DNA from: Rhodanobacter sp. LX-99 | Lineage (GTDB): Bacteria > Pseudomonadota > Gammaproteobacteria > Xanthomonadales > Rhodanobacteraceae | Reading direction: 5' to 3' | Assembly (NCBI RefSeq): GCF_018599185.1 | Contig: NZ_JAHFVL010000002.1 | Location: 620,001 to 684,000 of the forward strand | DNA length: 64,000 nucleotides | Shown: positions 52,195 to 60,663 of the stretch, piece by piece | Numbering within the stretch: position 1 is the first letter of the stretch | Layout of the letters: each line of letters begins with the position of its first letter | Position numbers and translations under genes: made by a program | The notes under the pieces: generated by a model | What the model was told of the DNA's origin: nothing | Databases searched by the model: none | Seen by the model: only the letters and a program-made list of their open reading frames with translations

Positions 52195-53634
52195 TCAGCC
52201 GATCACGGGACCCGCCACTGGCCTGCTGAAATCCTGCGGCGTCAGCGTCTGGGTCAGCCGGAACACGCCTTCGTGGATCTTGCGCGGCAGTACCACGTCG
52301 AGCACGGTGGTCTGGTGCGGGCCGAGCATGGCGAACAGGTCGTCGCCGGCGGCGCTTCTGGCCAGCGCGTGGTGGATCAGGCCGCCGAGATCGACGGGCT
52401 GCACGCTGGCGCCGTAGGGGCGGTGGCTGGCGACGGCGGCGCGCAGCGTCTTGCGGCTGTTGCGCGGGTCGGCCACGCGGTCGTCGCCGGCGAGCAGGCT
52501 GTGGTCGAGGAACAGCGAGATGGTGGTGCGCTGCTTCGAATTGGCCTGGCGGTCGAGCATGAAGCCGTCCGGCAGCAGGTCGGCACTGGCCTGCGCGCCG
52601 GCGGTGAGCAGGAAGCCGGCGCCGCTCAGCGGTTCGCCGGCCTCGTCGGCGAGCCGCACGATCAGCAGGCTGCGCGGATCGTGGATGTGCACGCGCGGGG
52701 CAAATGGGCCGGCCGGCTCCAGTTCCACCTTGTCGGCGTCGCGCGCGGCGTTCTCGCGCTCGAAGGCATCGCACAGGCCCTCGTAGTCGCCGGCGCTGCG
52801 TACCTGCAGGCAGCGCAGGATCGCCTGCACGGTGGCCGGCGCGGCACTGGCCATGATGCCGCGCTCGTCGCCGGAATGGGCCGCGTCGGCGACCAGCTTG
52901 AACGCGCAGCGCGGGCCTCGGTTGAGGGTGAGGGCGAGCGTGTCGGTTCCGCTGGCGCTGTTGGCCTGCGGCGACAGCACCGCATGATGGGCGTTGAGGT
53001 TGGCGGCGGCGATGCGCACCACGCCGTCGGAGCCGTCTTCGCCGGTGTAGCTGTTGAGGTGGTCGTACAGCTTGCGGTCGGGGCGGTCGCCGGTCAGCAC
53101 GAACAGGAATTGCCCGCGCTCCACCGGGTCGTCGCTGTGGATGTAGTCGAGGTTCAGCGACAGCGATTCGGCGCTGCCCAGCTCCAGCCAGTCGAGGATG
53201 CGCTGGCCCGGTTCCACGCCGCCGAACCAGGCCTTGAGCCGGCCGAGCAGGCCCTTGCCCAGTTGCGCCAGCGCCGAGCCGAAGTTCGCCGGCGTCAGCA
53301 TCACCAGGTGGCTGAGCTTGATCGTGCTGTGTGTGGCCGGCTTGTCGCGCTGCGCACGCAGCCATTCGCGCACTACCGGCCCGCCGGTGGAGTGGGTGAT
53401 GCAGGCGAAGCTGGCGTCGAGCAGGTGCAGGTCGCGCAACGCATGGTCGAACGCGCGCACCAGGTCGGGCATGGTCACCGCATCGTCGAAGCTCACGTAT
53501 TCGGACAGCCAGATGTCGGCCAGGCTCAGCGTGAGGCCGGCGGCGGCCGCCTGCTGCTGCAGCTGCTGCGGCAGCTGGCCGTAGGTCGAGGTGTTGGTGA
53601 CGCTCCAGCCGTGGACGAAGACGAGGGTGGTCAT
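52195..53634 (-). CDS. Lipase-like alpha/beta hydrolase
   Basis: A 479-residue protein. Oxyanion motif LVFVHGWSVTNTSTYGQL, nucleophile elbow ITHSTGGPVVREWL (THSxGG), later HAVLSPQ region with a candidate His. A C-terminal beta-rich half (about 320-479) of unknown type follows. Without a signal peptide it is cytoplasmic or exported by another path; phospholipase/effector relatives exist with this layout, but no secretion genes are nearby. ATG 53634. The 222 bases upstream of its stop side show nothing notable. Confidence 0.75.
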   Translation of the reverse strand: MTTLVFVHGWSVTNTSTYGQLPQQLQQQAAAAGLTLSLADIWLSEYVSFDDAVTMPDLVRAFDHALRDLHLLDASFACITHSTGGPVVREWLRAQRDKPATHSTIKLSHLVMLTPANFGSALAQLGKGLLGRLKAWFGGVEPGQRILDWLELGSAESLSLNLDYIHSDDPVERGQFLFVLTGDRPDRKLYDHLNSYTGEDGSDGVVRIAAANLNAHHAVLSPQANSASGTDTLALTLNRGPRCAFKLVADAAHSGDERGIMASAAPATVQAILRCLQVRSAGDYEGLCDAFERENAARDADKVELEPAGPFAPRVHIHDPRSLLIVRLADEAGEPLSGAGFLLTAGAQASADLLPDGFMLDRQANSKQRTTISLFLDHSLLAGDDRVADPRNSRKTLRAAVASHRPYGASVQPVDLGGLIHHALARSAAGDDLFAMLGPHQTTVLDVVLPRKIHEGVFRLTQTLTPQDFSRPVAGPVIG

Positions 53635-53766
53635 GGCTCAGCTCCCGTGCAGTGGCCCGGTCCGACAAGGGGCCGCGCGGCAGCGGCTGAGATGCATGGC
53701 GATCCTGCCCGTGCGGCGCATCGGCATAATGGCACCAGCGTCCCGCCATCTCCACCGGACTCGCCC

Positions 53767-54528
53767 ATGACCGTGAACGTGCTGCTTGTCCTGATCGTGC
53801 TCGCCCTCGTACTGGCGCGGTTGAAGCGGCGCCGCTGCAGCCGCGCGCTGTGGGCGTTGGCGCTGATCCTTCTGCTGGCCGCCGGTTGCGGGCCGTTGCC
53901 GATCTGGCTGCTGGCGCAGCTGCAATCAGGCTACGCAACCCCCGCGCCGGTCAGCTGGGGCCAGCGCAATGCGATCGTGTTGCTGGGCGCCGGCAGCGTG
54001 CGCCTGGCCGGCAGCAGCGAGGTCGAGGCGAGCCTGTTTGCCTATGGGCGCATCAGCAAGGCCGCGGAGTTGTATCGCGAGTGCCGGCGAGCCGGGCGCG
54101 AGTGCAAGGTCGAGGTGAGCGGCGGCGATGCGCGCTGGCTCGGCCAGCCGGAGGCGGCGATCTACGCCGGCGACCTGCAGCGGCTCGGTGTCGATGCCGC
54201 CGACCTGCTGTTGGAACCGCGCAGCATGAACACCTGGCAAAACGCGCAATTCAGCGAACCGCTGCTGAAGACCTACGGCGCCGACCGCGTGCTGCTGGTC
54301 TCGTCCGGCTTCCACCTGCGCCGCGGCATGCTGTACTTCGCGCACTTCGGCATCCATGCCGCGCCGGTGCGCGCCGACTACGTCGGCGGCGAGCTGTCCT
54401 GGCTGCCGCTGTCGTACAACCTCGCCATGGCCGACCTGGCCCTGCACGAATACACCGGCATCGTGCGCTATCACGTGTACAACGCGCTGGGCTTGAACGT
54501 GCAGGCGACGCGCGCCGGTGCGCCCTGA
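53767..54528 (+). CDS. YdcF-like (DUF218) membrane protein
   Basis: A 253-residue protein with two N-terminal membrane segments (about 3-18 and 25-55) and a DUF218 domain: QRNAIVLLGAGSVRL, VEVSGGDARWLGQPEAAIYAGDLQRLGV, LLLEPRSMNTWQNAQFS, RVLLVSSGFHLRRGMLYF. The family (SanA/YdcF/ElyC) is linked to envelope integrity. ATG 53767; convergent with aldehyde dehydrogenase, stops adjacent. Confidence 0.9.
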   Translation: MTVNVLLVLIVLALVLARLKRRRCSRALWALALILLLAAGCGPLPIWLLAQLQSGYATPAPVSWGQRNAIVLLGAGSVRLAGSSEVEASLFAYGRISKAAELYRECRRAGRECKVEVSGGDARWLGQPEAAIYAGDLQRLGVDAADLLLEPRSMNTWQNAQFSEPLLKTYGADRVLLVSSGFHLRRGMLYFAHFGIHAAPVRADYVGGELSWLPLSYNLAMADLALHEYTGIVRYHVYNALGLNVQATRAGAP

Positions 54529-55959
54529 TTACGCTTCGCGCATCACCATCAGGCGGATCTCGCTCATGTCCTCGATCGCGTAGCGCACGCCCTCGCGGCC
54601 CAGGCCGGACAGCTTGACGCCGCCGTACGGCATGTTGTCCACGCGGAAGCTGGGGATGTCGTTGACGATCACGCCGCCCTGTTCCAGTTCGTTCCACGCG
54701 CGCATCGCGTGGGCGAGGCTGTCGGTGAAGATGCCGGCCTGCAGGCCGTAGTCGGAGTCGTTGACCATCGCGATCGCCTCGTCGAACCGCCGGAACGGCG
54801 CGAGCAGGGCGAACGGGCCGAATGCCTCCATGCGATTGGCCTTCGCGTCGGCAGGCACGTCTTCCATCAGCGTGGCGTCGAGCATGTTGCCGTTGCGCTT
54901 GCCGCCGCAGAGGATCCTGCCGCCGGCCTTCTTCGCGTCCAGGATCCAGCCGTGCAGGCGCTCGGCGGCAGCCTCGTCGATCATCGGGCCGAGGAATACG
55001 CTCCTGTCTTTCGGATCGCCGGCCTTGAGTTTCTTCGTGGCGGCGACCAGCTTGCGCTTCAGCGCATCGTAGATGTCGGCATGCGCGTAGATGCGCTGCA
55101 CGCCGATGCAGCTCTGGCCGGACTGGTAGAACGCGCCGAAGATCAGCCGTTCGACCACGCGGTCGAGCTGCGGATCCTGGTCGGCGTCGACGATGCACGC
55201 GGCATTGCCGCCCAGCTCCAGCGTCACCTTCTTGTGCCCGGCGCGGGCCTTCAGGTCCCAGCCGATCTGGCCGCCGGTGAACGAGAGCAGCTTGAAGCGC
55301 GGGTCCTCGACCAGCGGACCGGCGTGTGCGCCGTCCAGGGTGAGGATCGAGAACGCGCCTTTCGGCAGGTCGGTCTCGGCCAGCACCTCGCCGATGATCA
55401 GCGCGCCGATCGGGGTCTTCTCCGATGGCTTCAGCACGAACGGGCAACCGGCGGCGATCGCGGGCGCCACCTTGTGCGCGACCAGGTTCAGCGGGAAATT
55501 GAATGGCGTGATGAACGACACCGGTCCCAGCGGCACGCGTTTCGTGTAGCCGTGATAGCCGTCCAGACGGCTGGCCAGTTCCAGGTTGATCGTCTCGCCG
55601 TTGATGCGCACGGCCTCCTCGGCGGCGATGCGGAAGGTCTCGATCAGCCGGGTCACTTCGCCGGCCGCATCCTTGATCGGCTTGCCGGCCTCGATGCACA
55701 GCGCCTCGGCCAGTTCGTCGCGGCGCTCGGCGAAGCGCTGCGCGCAATGCTGCAGCACGGCCTGGCGCGCCCACGGCTTGTACTCGCGCATCGGCCTGGC
55801 CGCCTTCACCGCGGCGGCGATCGCCTTCTCGGTGGCCTTCGCGTCCGGCACGGCGACGCGGGTGGCGAGCTGGCCGCTGTACTTGTCGCGCACGTCGAGC
55901 ATGTCCTTCGACGTCTGCGGCTGGTTGGCGAGGTAGTAGGGGTAGGTCTTGGCGAGCAT
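54529..55959 (-). CDS. NAD(P)-dependent aldehyde dehydrogenase
   Basis: A 476-residue ALDH superfamily enzyme. Signatures: ITPFNFPLNLVAHKVAPAIAAGCPFVLKPSEKTP, the Glu motif LELGGNAACIV, catalytic Cys in YQSGQSCIGVQR and GLGREGVRYAIEDMSEIRLMV. Substrate not determined; it is the second gene of a pair with an acetolactate-synthase-like enzyme, 13 bases apart, and probably oxidises an aldehyde linked to that reaction. Confidence 0.93.
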   Translation of the reverse strand: MLAKTYPYYLANQPQTSKDMLDVRDKYSGQLATRVAVPDAKATEKAIAAAVKAARPMREYKPWARQAVLQHCAQRFAERRDELAEALCIEAGKPIKDAAGEVTRLIETFRIAAEEAVRINGETINLELASRLDGYHGYTKRVPLGPVSFITPFNFPLNLVAHKVAPAIAAGCPFVLKPSEKTPIGALIIGEVLAETDLPKGAFSILTLDGAHAGPLVEDPRFKLLSFTGGQIGWDLKARAGHKKVTLELGGNAACIVDADQDPQLDRVVERLIFGAFYQSGQSCIGVQRIYAHADIYDALKRKLVAATKKLKAGDPKDRSVFLGPMIDEAAAERLHGWILDAKKAGGRILCGGKRNGNMLDATLMEDVPADAKANRMEAFGPFALLAPFRRFDEAIAMVNDSDYGLQAGIFTDSLAHAMRAWNELEQGGVIVNDIPSFRVDNMPYGGVKLSGLGREGVRYAIEDMSEIRLMVMREA

Positions 55960-55972
55960 GGGAATCTCCGGG

Positions 55973-57616
55973 TCAGACAGCCGCGCTCAGTCGACGGATT
56001 TCCTCGTCGAGGATGCGGTGGTTGTCGCTGTAGTCGATGGCAAGGTCGATCAGGTGCACGCCGCCTTGCGCATAGGCGCGCTGCAGGGTCGGCAGGAACT
56101 CGTCGGCGCTGGCCGGGCGGTGGCCGTGCGCGCCGTGTGCCTGGGCGAACAGCACGAAATCGGGGTTGCCGAACTGCATGCCGTAGTCGGCGTAGCCCAT
56201 CTCGGCCTGCTTCCAGCGGATCATGCCGTAGGCGTCGTCGCGCAGCAGAAGGATCACCAGGTCGAGCTTCAGCCGCACCGCCGTCTCCAGCTCCTGCGCA
56301 TTCATCATGAAGCCGCCGTCGCCGCAGATCGCCAACACCTTGCGCTGCGGGTATGCCATCTTCGCCGCCATCGCCGAGGGCAGGCCGGCGCCCATGGTGG
56401 CCAGCGCGTTGTCCAGCAGTACGGTGTTCGGCTGGCGCGCACGGTAATAGCGGGCGTACCACAGCTTGTACATGCCGTTGTCCAGGCACAGCACGCCGTC
56501 GTCCGGCATGCAGCGGCGGGTATCGGCGACGATGCGCACCGGGTGCATCGGGAAGCGTGCGTCGTCCGCGTGCTCCCTCAGCTGCGCGTGGAAGGCCTCG
56601 CGCACCTTGTCGAACCTGGCGAAGTCCCAGTGCGGCTGCGGCTCCAGCGCGTCGGTGAGCCGTTCGACCGTATGCGCGATGTCGCCGACCACCTCGATCT
56701 GCGGGAAGTACACCGTGTCCACCTCGGCCGAGGCGAAGTTGATGTGGATCACCGTGCGCCGGCCTTTCTGCATGAAGAACGGCGGCTTCTCCACCACGTC
56801 GTGGCCGACGTTGACGATCACGTCGGCGGCGTCGATCGCGCGATGCACGAAGTCGCCGTCGGACAGCGCGGCGTTGCCCAGCCACAGCGGATGGTCCTCG
56901 TCGACCACGCCCTTGCCCATCTGGGTGGTGAAGAACGGCAGGCCGAGCTTGTCGATGAACGCGCGCAGCGCCACCGCGGTGCGCTGCCGGTTGGCGGCGG
57001 CACCGATCATCAGGATGGGTTTTCTCGCATTGCCGATCGCCTCGGCTGCCTGCACCAGCGCGGCGTCGTCGGGCGAGGGGCGCCGCGCGTATTCGGTGGG
57101 CAGCAGGATCGCGTCCTCGACCTCGTCGCGGGCGATGTCCTCCGGCAGCTCCAGGTGCACCGCGCCGGGGCGTTCCTCCTCGGCGCGGCGAAACGCCTCG
57201 CGCACGCGCGCCGGGATCGTCGGCGCGGAAACCAGCTGGCGCGTGTACTTGGTCAGCGGCTGCATCATGTCGACCACGTCGACCAGCTGGAACAGGCCCT
57301 GCTTGTGCGTGCGGATCGGTTTCTGGCCGGTGATCATCAGCATCGGCATGGCGCCGAGCTGGGCGTAGGCCGCCGCGGTGACCAGGTTGGTGGCGCCGGG
57401 CCCGAGCGTGGCCAGCGCCACGCCGGCTTCGCCGGTCAGGCGGCCCCAGGTCGCGGCCATGAAGCCGGCGGCCTGTTCGTGGCGGGTCACGATCAGCCGG
57501 ATCGAGGACTCGCGCAGGGCTTCCACCAGGTCGAGGTTTTCCTCGCCGGGCACGCCGAAGATGCAATGCACGCCCTCGGCTTCGAGGGCCTTCACGAACA
57601 ACGCCGCCGCCTTCAT
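55973..57616 (-). CDS. Acetolactate synthase large subunit-like ThDP enzyme
   Basis: A 547-residue thiamine-diphosphate enzyme. Catalytic Glu in LIVTRHEQAAGFMA, central FAD/rossmann-like domain, and the ThDP motif GDGGFMMNAQELETAVRLKLDLVILLLRDDAYGMIRWKQ. No regulatory small-subunit gene is adjacent, so it is more like the catabolic AlsS or an ALS-like decarboxylase than biosynthetic IlvB/IlvI. Coupled with the downstream aldehyde dehydrogenase; xseA lies 67 bases upstream on the same strand. Confidence 0.88.
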   Translation of the reverse strand: MKAAALFVKALEAEGVHCIFGVPGEENLDLVEALRESSIRLIVTRHEQAAGFMAATWGRLTGEAGVALATLGPGATNLVTAAAYAQLGAMPMLMITGQKPIRTHKQGLFQLVDVVDMMQPLTKYTRQLVSAPTIPARVREAFRRAEEERPGAVHLELPEDIARDEVEDAILLPTEYARRPSPDDAALVQAAEAIGNARKPILMIGAAANRQRTAVALRAFIDKLGLPFFTTQMGKGVVDEDHPLWLGNAALSDGDFVHRAIDAADVIVNVGHDVVEKPPFFMQKGRRTVIHINFASAEVDTVYFPQIEVVGDIAHTVERLTDALEPQPHWDFARFDKVREAFHAQLREHADDARFPMHPVRIVADTRRCMPDDGVLCLDNGMYKLWYARYYRARQPNTVLLDNALATMGAGLPSAMAAKMAYPQRKVLAICGDGGFMMNAQELETAVRLKLDLVILLLRDDAYGMIRWKQAEMGYADYGMQFGNPDFVLFAQAHGAHGHRPASADEFLPTLQRAYAQGGVHLIDLAIDYSDNHRILDEEIRRLSAAV

Positions 57617-57683
57617 GCATCGCCTCCGCGGGAAAGGCGTGAAGGATGCGTGCCGCGACGTTCAGTTTGCGTGAGCGGAGCGG

Positions 57684-59033
57684 TCAGTCGTCGCTGACCC
57701 GCAGCGGCAGCTCGCCGTCGGCGAGGCGCGCGCGCAGCCGCGTGTCCACGGCGACACCCTGGGCCGAGCGCAGCACCTGGCCATCCGCGTCGAACAGGAT
57801 CACGTAGCCGCGCTCGAGCGTGGCCAGCGGGCTGACCGCGTGCAGCGCATGACCGGCGTGGCGCAGCGTCGTCTGCCGGCGTTCGAGGATGTGCGTGATC
57901 GCGCGGCGCAGGCGCTGATCCTGTTCGACCAACTGGCGTGCCAGCAGCGACAGGCGCGCGCGCGGATGTTGTGCCAGCAGGCGTGCATGCAGGCGCTCCA
58001 GCCGCGTGTGGCGCCGCTGGCTCTGTTCGCGCAGCACCACCGTCAGGCGGCGTTGCAGGTGCTGCAGCCGTTCGCGGTCGCGCTGCAACCGGGCCTGTGG
58101 CCGCTGCGCCTGCAGTCGCGCCAGCAGGTGGTCGACGCGCTGCGCGTGCGCCTGCAGGCGGCGTTGCTGCAAGGTGGCCAGGCGCTGCTGCAGCTGCCGC
58201 AAGTGGCGATCGACCGCCACCGCGTCGGGCACCAGCAATTCGGCGGCGGCCGACGGCGTGGGCGCGCGCAGGTCGGCGACGAAGTCGGCGATGCTGAAGT
58301 CGATCTCGTGGCCGACCGCGGAAACCACCGGCACCGCGCTGGCGTGGATCGCCCGCGCCACCGCTTCCTCGTTGAACGCCCACAGATCTTCCAGCGAGCC
58401 GCCGCCGCGGGTCAGCAGCAGCACGTCGTAGCGCGCGCTGGCCGATGCCTTGCGCAGCATCGCCACGATCGCCGGCGGCGCCTCGCGGCCCTGCACCGGC
58501 ACCGGCAGCACCTCGACGTCGGCCAGCGGCCAGCGCCGCGCCAGCACGCTCAGCACGTCGCGAACCGCCGCGCCGGTGGCCGAAGTGATCACGCCGATGC
58601 GCCGCGCGTAATGGGGCAGCGCGCGCTTGCGCGCCGGGTCGAACAGGCCTTCGGCGTCGAGCCTGGCCTTGAGCTGCTCGAACTCGCGCTGCAGCGCGCC
58701 TTCGCCGGCCGGTTCCATGTACTCGGCGACCAGTTGGAACTCCCCGCGCGGTTCGTACAGGCCGACCTTGGCGCGCAGCAGCACCTGCATGCCGTCGACG
58801 GGGCGGAAGCGCAGCGCGGAAGCTTTCAGCTTGAACATGGCGCAACGCACCTGGGCGCCGCTGTCCTTCAGGGTGAAGTACAGATGCCCGGAGGTGGGCC
58901 TGGCCACGTTCGAAAGCTCGCCCTCGATCCACACCTGCGGCAAGGCGTCGCCCAGCAGGTCGCGCACCAGCCGGTTGAGCAGGGTGGGGGTGAGGACGTG
59001 GCGCGGCGTGGCGTTGTCGAACGGCTCGGGCAT
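57684..59033 (-). CDS. xseA: Exodeoxyribonuclease VII large subunit
   Basis: A 449-residue nuclease subunit. OB domain: LTPTLLNRLVRDLLGDALPQVWIEGELSNVARPTSGHLYFTLKD; catalytic core: RRIGVITSATGAAVRDVLSVLARRWP and LLLTRGGGSLEDLWAFNEEAVARAI; then a long coiled coil (VDRHLRQLQQRLATLQQRRLQAHAQRVDHLLARL) and a short C-terminal YVILFDADGQVL. With XseB it degrades single-stranded DNA in both directions. xseB is not seen here. Confidence 0.96.
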   Translation of the reverse strand: MPEPFDNATPRHVLTPTLLNRLVRDLLGDALPQVWIEGELSNVARPTSGHLYFTLKDSGAQVRCAMFKLKASALRFRPVDGMQVLLRAKVGLYEPRGEFQLVAEYMEPAGEGALQREFEQLKARLDAEGLFDPARKRALPHYARRIGVITSATGAAVRDVLSVLARRWPLADVEVLPVPVQGREAPPAIVAMLRKASASARYDVLLLTRGGGSLEDLWAFNEEAVARAIHASAVPVVSAVGHEIDFSIADFVADLRAPTPSAAAELLVPDAVAVDRHLRQLQQRLATLQQRRLQAHAQRVDHLLARLQAQRPQARLQRDRERLQHLQRRLTVVLREQSQRRHTRLERLHARLLAQHPRARLSLLARQLVEQDQRLRRAITHILERRQTTLRHAGHALHAVSPLATLERGYVILFDADGQVLRSAQGVAVDTRLRARLADGELPLRVSDD

Positions 59034-59130
59034 AGGGGCGCGAGCCTAGCATGCGGCTGGTATCAAGTTGTGAGAAAACATCCGCTTGAGGCTGGAAGCG
59101 CATGAAAAGCATCAACAGGAAAAACCGGCT

Positions 59131-60597
59131 TCACTCGTCGCCTGCATCGCGCAGTTCGCGCCAGCGGCGTTTGCGCACGCGCCAGCTGCGGATGCCCAGG
59201 TTCAACGCGAACCAGGCGGCGATGGCGCCGAACGGCCAGCCGATCCACGCCGGCCACAGGAACGCGACCACGGCCAGCGCGGCAAGCGCCACGGTACCGA
59301 TCACCAGCGGACCGCCGCTGGTGTCGCCGAGCACGCGGCGATTGCTCAGCGCGGCGCCGACGCTGTTGGCGATGCGCAAGGCGCCGGCGGCGGCGCGGCC
59401 GGAACTGCCGCCGGCGTGGCGCACGCGCGGCGGTCTCACCTCGCTGCTGCGTACTCGCTCGCGGCTGCCGTTGCCGTGCCGGCGGCGACGCGAAGCCAGC
59501 ACGATCTCGGTGGCGTTGCCCAGGTCTTTCTCGTATTGCGCGGCGAGCTGGCCGGCGAAGCCGGCGTCCTCGACCGCCACGTCGAGTTCGCGGTTGCCGA
59601 GCCAGCTGGCGATGTTGAGGTTGGACGAACCGACCCGCGCCCATTGGCCGTCGGCCACCGCGGTCTTCGCGTGCAGCATCGAACCGTTCCATTCGAACAC
59701 GCGGATGCCGGCCTTCAGCAAGGGCCGGTAACCCGAACGCGACATGCCGGCCACGATCGGGATGTCGCTGCTGCCAGGCACCAGCAGGCGCACGTCCACG
59801 CCGTCGCGCGCCGCTGCCACCAGCGCCTGCACGTACGGCGCGAGGCCCACGAAGTAGGCGTCGGTGAGCCACAGCGTCTTGCGCGCCATCGCGGCGATCA
59901 GCTGGTCGAGCCGGTACATGCCGGCGGTGGCCGGCTGGGTGGCGATCAGCCGCAGCGCCACGTCGCCGGCCGGCGCGGCCGGTTCCGGCATGGCCGAAAA
60001 CGGCCGCAGTGCGGTGCCGATCTCGCCCCAGCTTTGCGCGAACGCGGCTTCCAGCTCGGTCACCGCCGGGCCGCGCAGCGCTACGCCGGTGTCGCGCCAG
60101 GGCGGCACGCCGCGCTTCGGGTTGCCCAGCCATTTGGCGCTGATGCAGACGCCGGACAGGAAGCCGAGGTTGCCATCGACCACCAGCAGCTTGCGGTGGT
60201 CGCGGCTGATCCAGCCGAACGGCTGGCCCAGTTGCGGCGGATTGAATACCCGCACCTCGCCGCCGGCCGCACGCAGCGGCGCCCAGAACGCGCCGCGCGA
60301 CTGGGCGAGGCAACCGAACCAGTCGGCCACCACCGCGACGAACACGCCCGCCTGCGCACGTTCGACCAGGGCGTCGCGAAACGCGCGGCCCACCTCGTCG
60401 TCGCGGATGATGTAGTTCTCCAGCAGCACGCGCTGCCGCGCGCCGCGGATCGCGGCCAGCCAGGCGTCGTAGTGCGCGGCCGCGTCGATCAGCAGCTCCA
60501 CCGCGTTGCCGTTGAGCAGCGGAGCGCCGGCGGCACGGCTCAAGGCCTGTTCCGCGAGCAGGCGGCTGGGGGTGGTCGGGATCAATGGCGTGGGCAT
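59131..60597 (-). CDS. Cardiolipin synthase (phospholipase D superfamily)
   Basis: A 488-residue PLD-family enzyme with two HKD sites: HRKLLVVDGNLGFLSG and HAKTAVADGQWARVGSSNLN. It opens MPTPLIPTTPSRLLAEQALS and has C-terminal hydrophobic segments (LVIGTVALAALAVVAFLWPAWIGWPFGAIAAWFAL). This resembles ClsB-type cardiolipin synthases, joining two phosphatidylglycerols (or PG and PE). The ATG at 60597 is used; the in-frame extension to 62010 is antisense to the acetyl-CoA hydrolase gene. Divergent from that gene with 66 bases between. Confidence 0.9.
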   Translation of the reverse strand: MPTPLIPTTPSRLLAEQALSRAAGAPLLNGNAVELLIDAAAHYDAWLAAIRGARQRVLLENYIIRDDEVGRAFRDALVERAQAGVFVAVVADWFGCLAQSRGAFWAPLRAAGGEVRVFNPPQLGQPFGWISRDHRKLLVVDGNLGFLSGVCISAKWLGNPKRGVPPWRDTGVALRGPAVTELEAAFAQSWGEIGTALRPFSAMPEPAAPAGDVALRLIATQPATAGMYRLDQLIAAMARKTLWLTDAYFVGLAPYVQALVAAARDGVDVRLLVPGSSDIPIVAGMSRSGYRPLLKAGIRVFEWNGSMLHAKTAVADGQWARVGSSNLNIASWLGNRELDVAVEDAGFAGQLAAQYEKDLGNATEIVLASRRRRHGNGSRERVRSSEVRPPRVRHAGGSSGRAAAGALRIANSVGAALSNRRVLGDTSGGPLVIGTVALAALAVVAFLWPAWIGWPFGAIAAWFALNLGIRSWRVRKRRWRELRDAGDE

Positions 60598-60663
60598 CGG
60601 TCGAGTGTAGGCGATGGCCTGTGCGCGCGCCGTCATCACGGGGCTTCTGGCATCATCCGGCGC

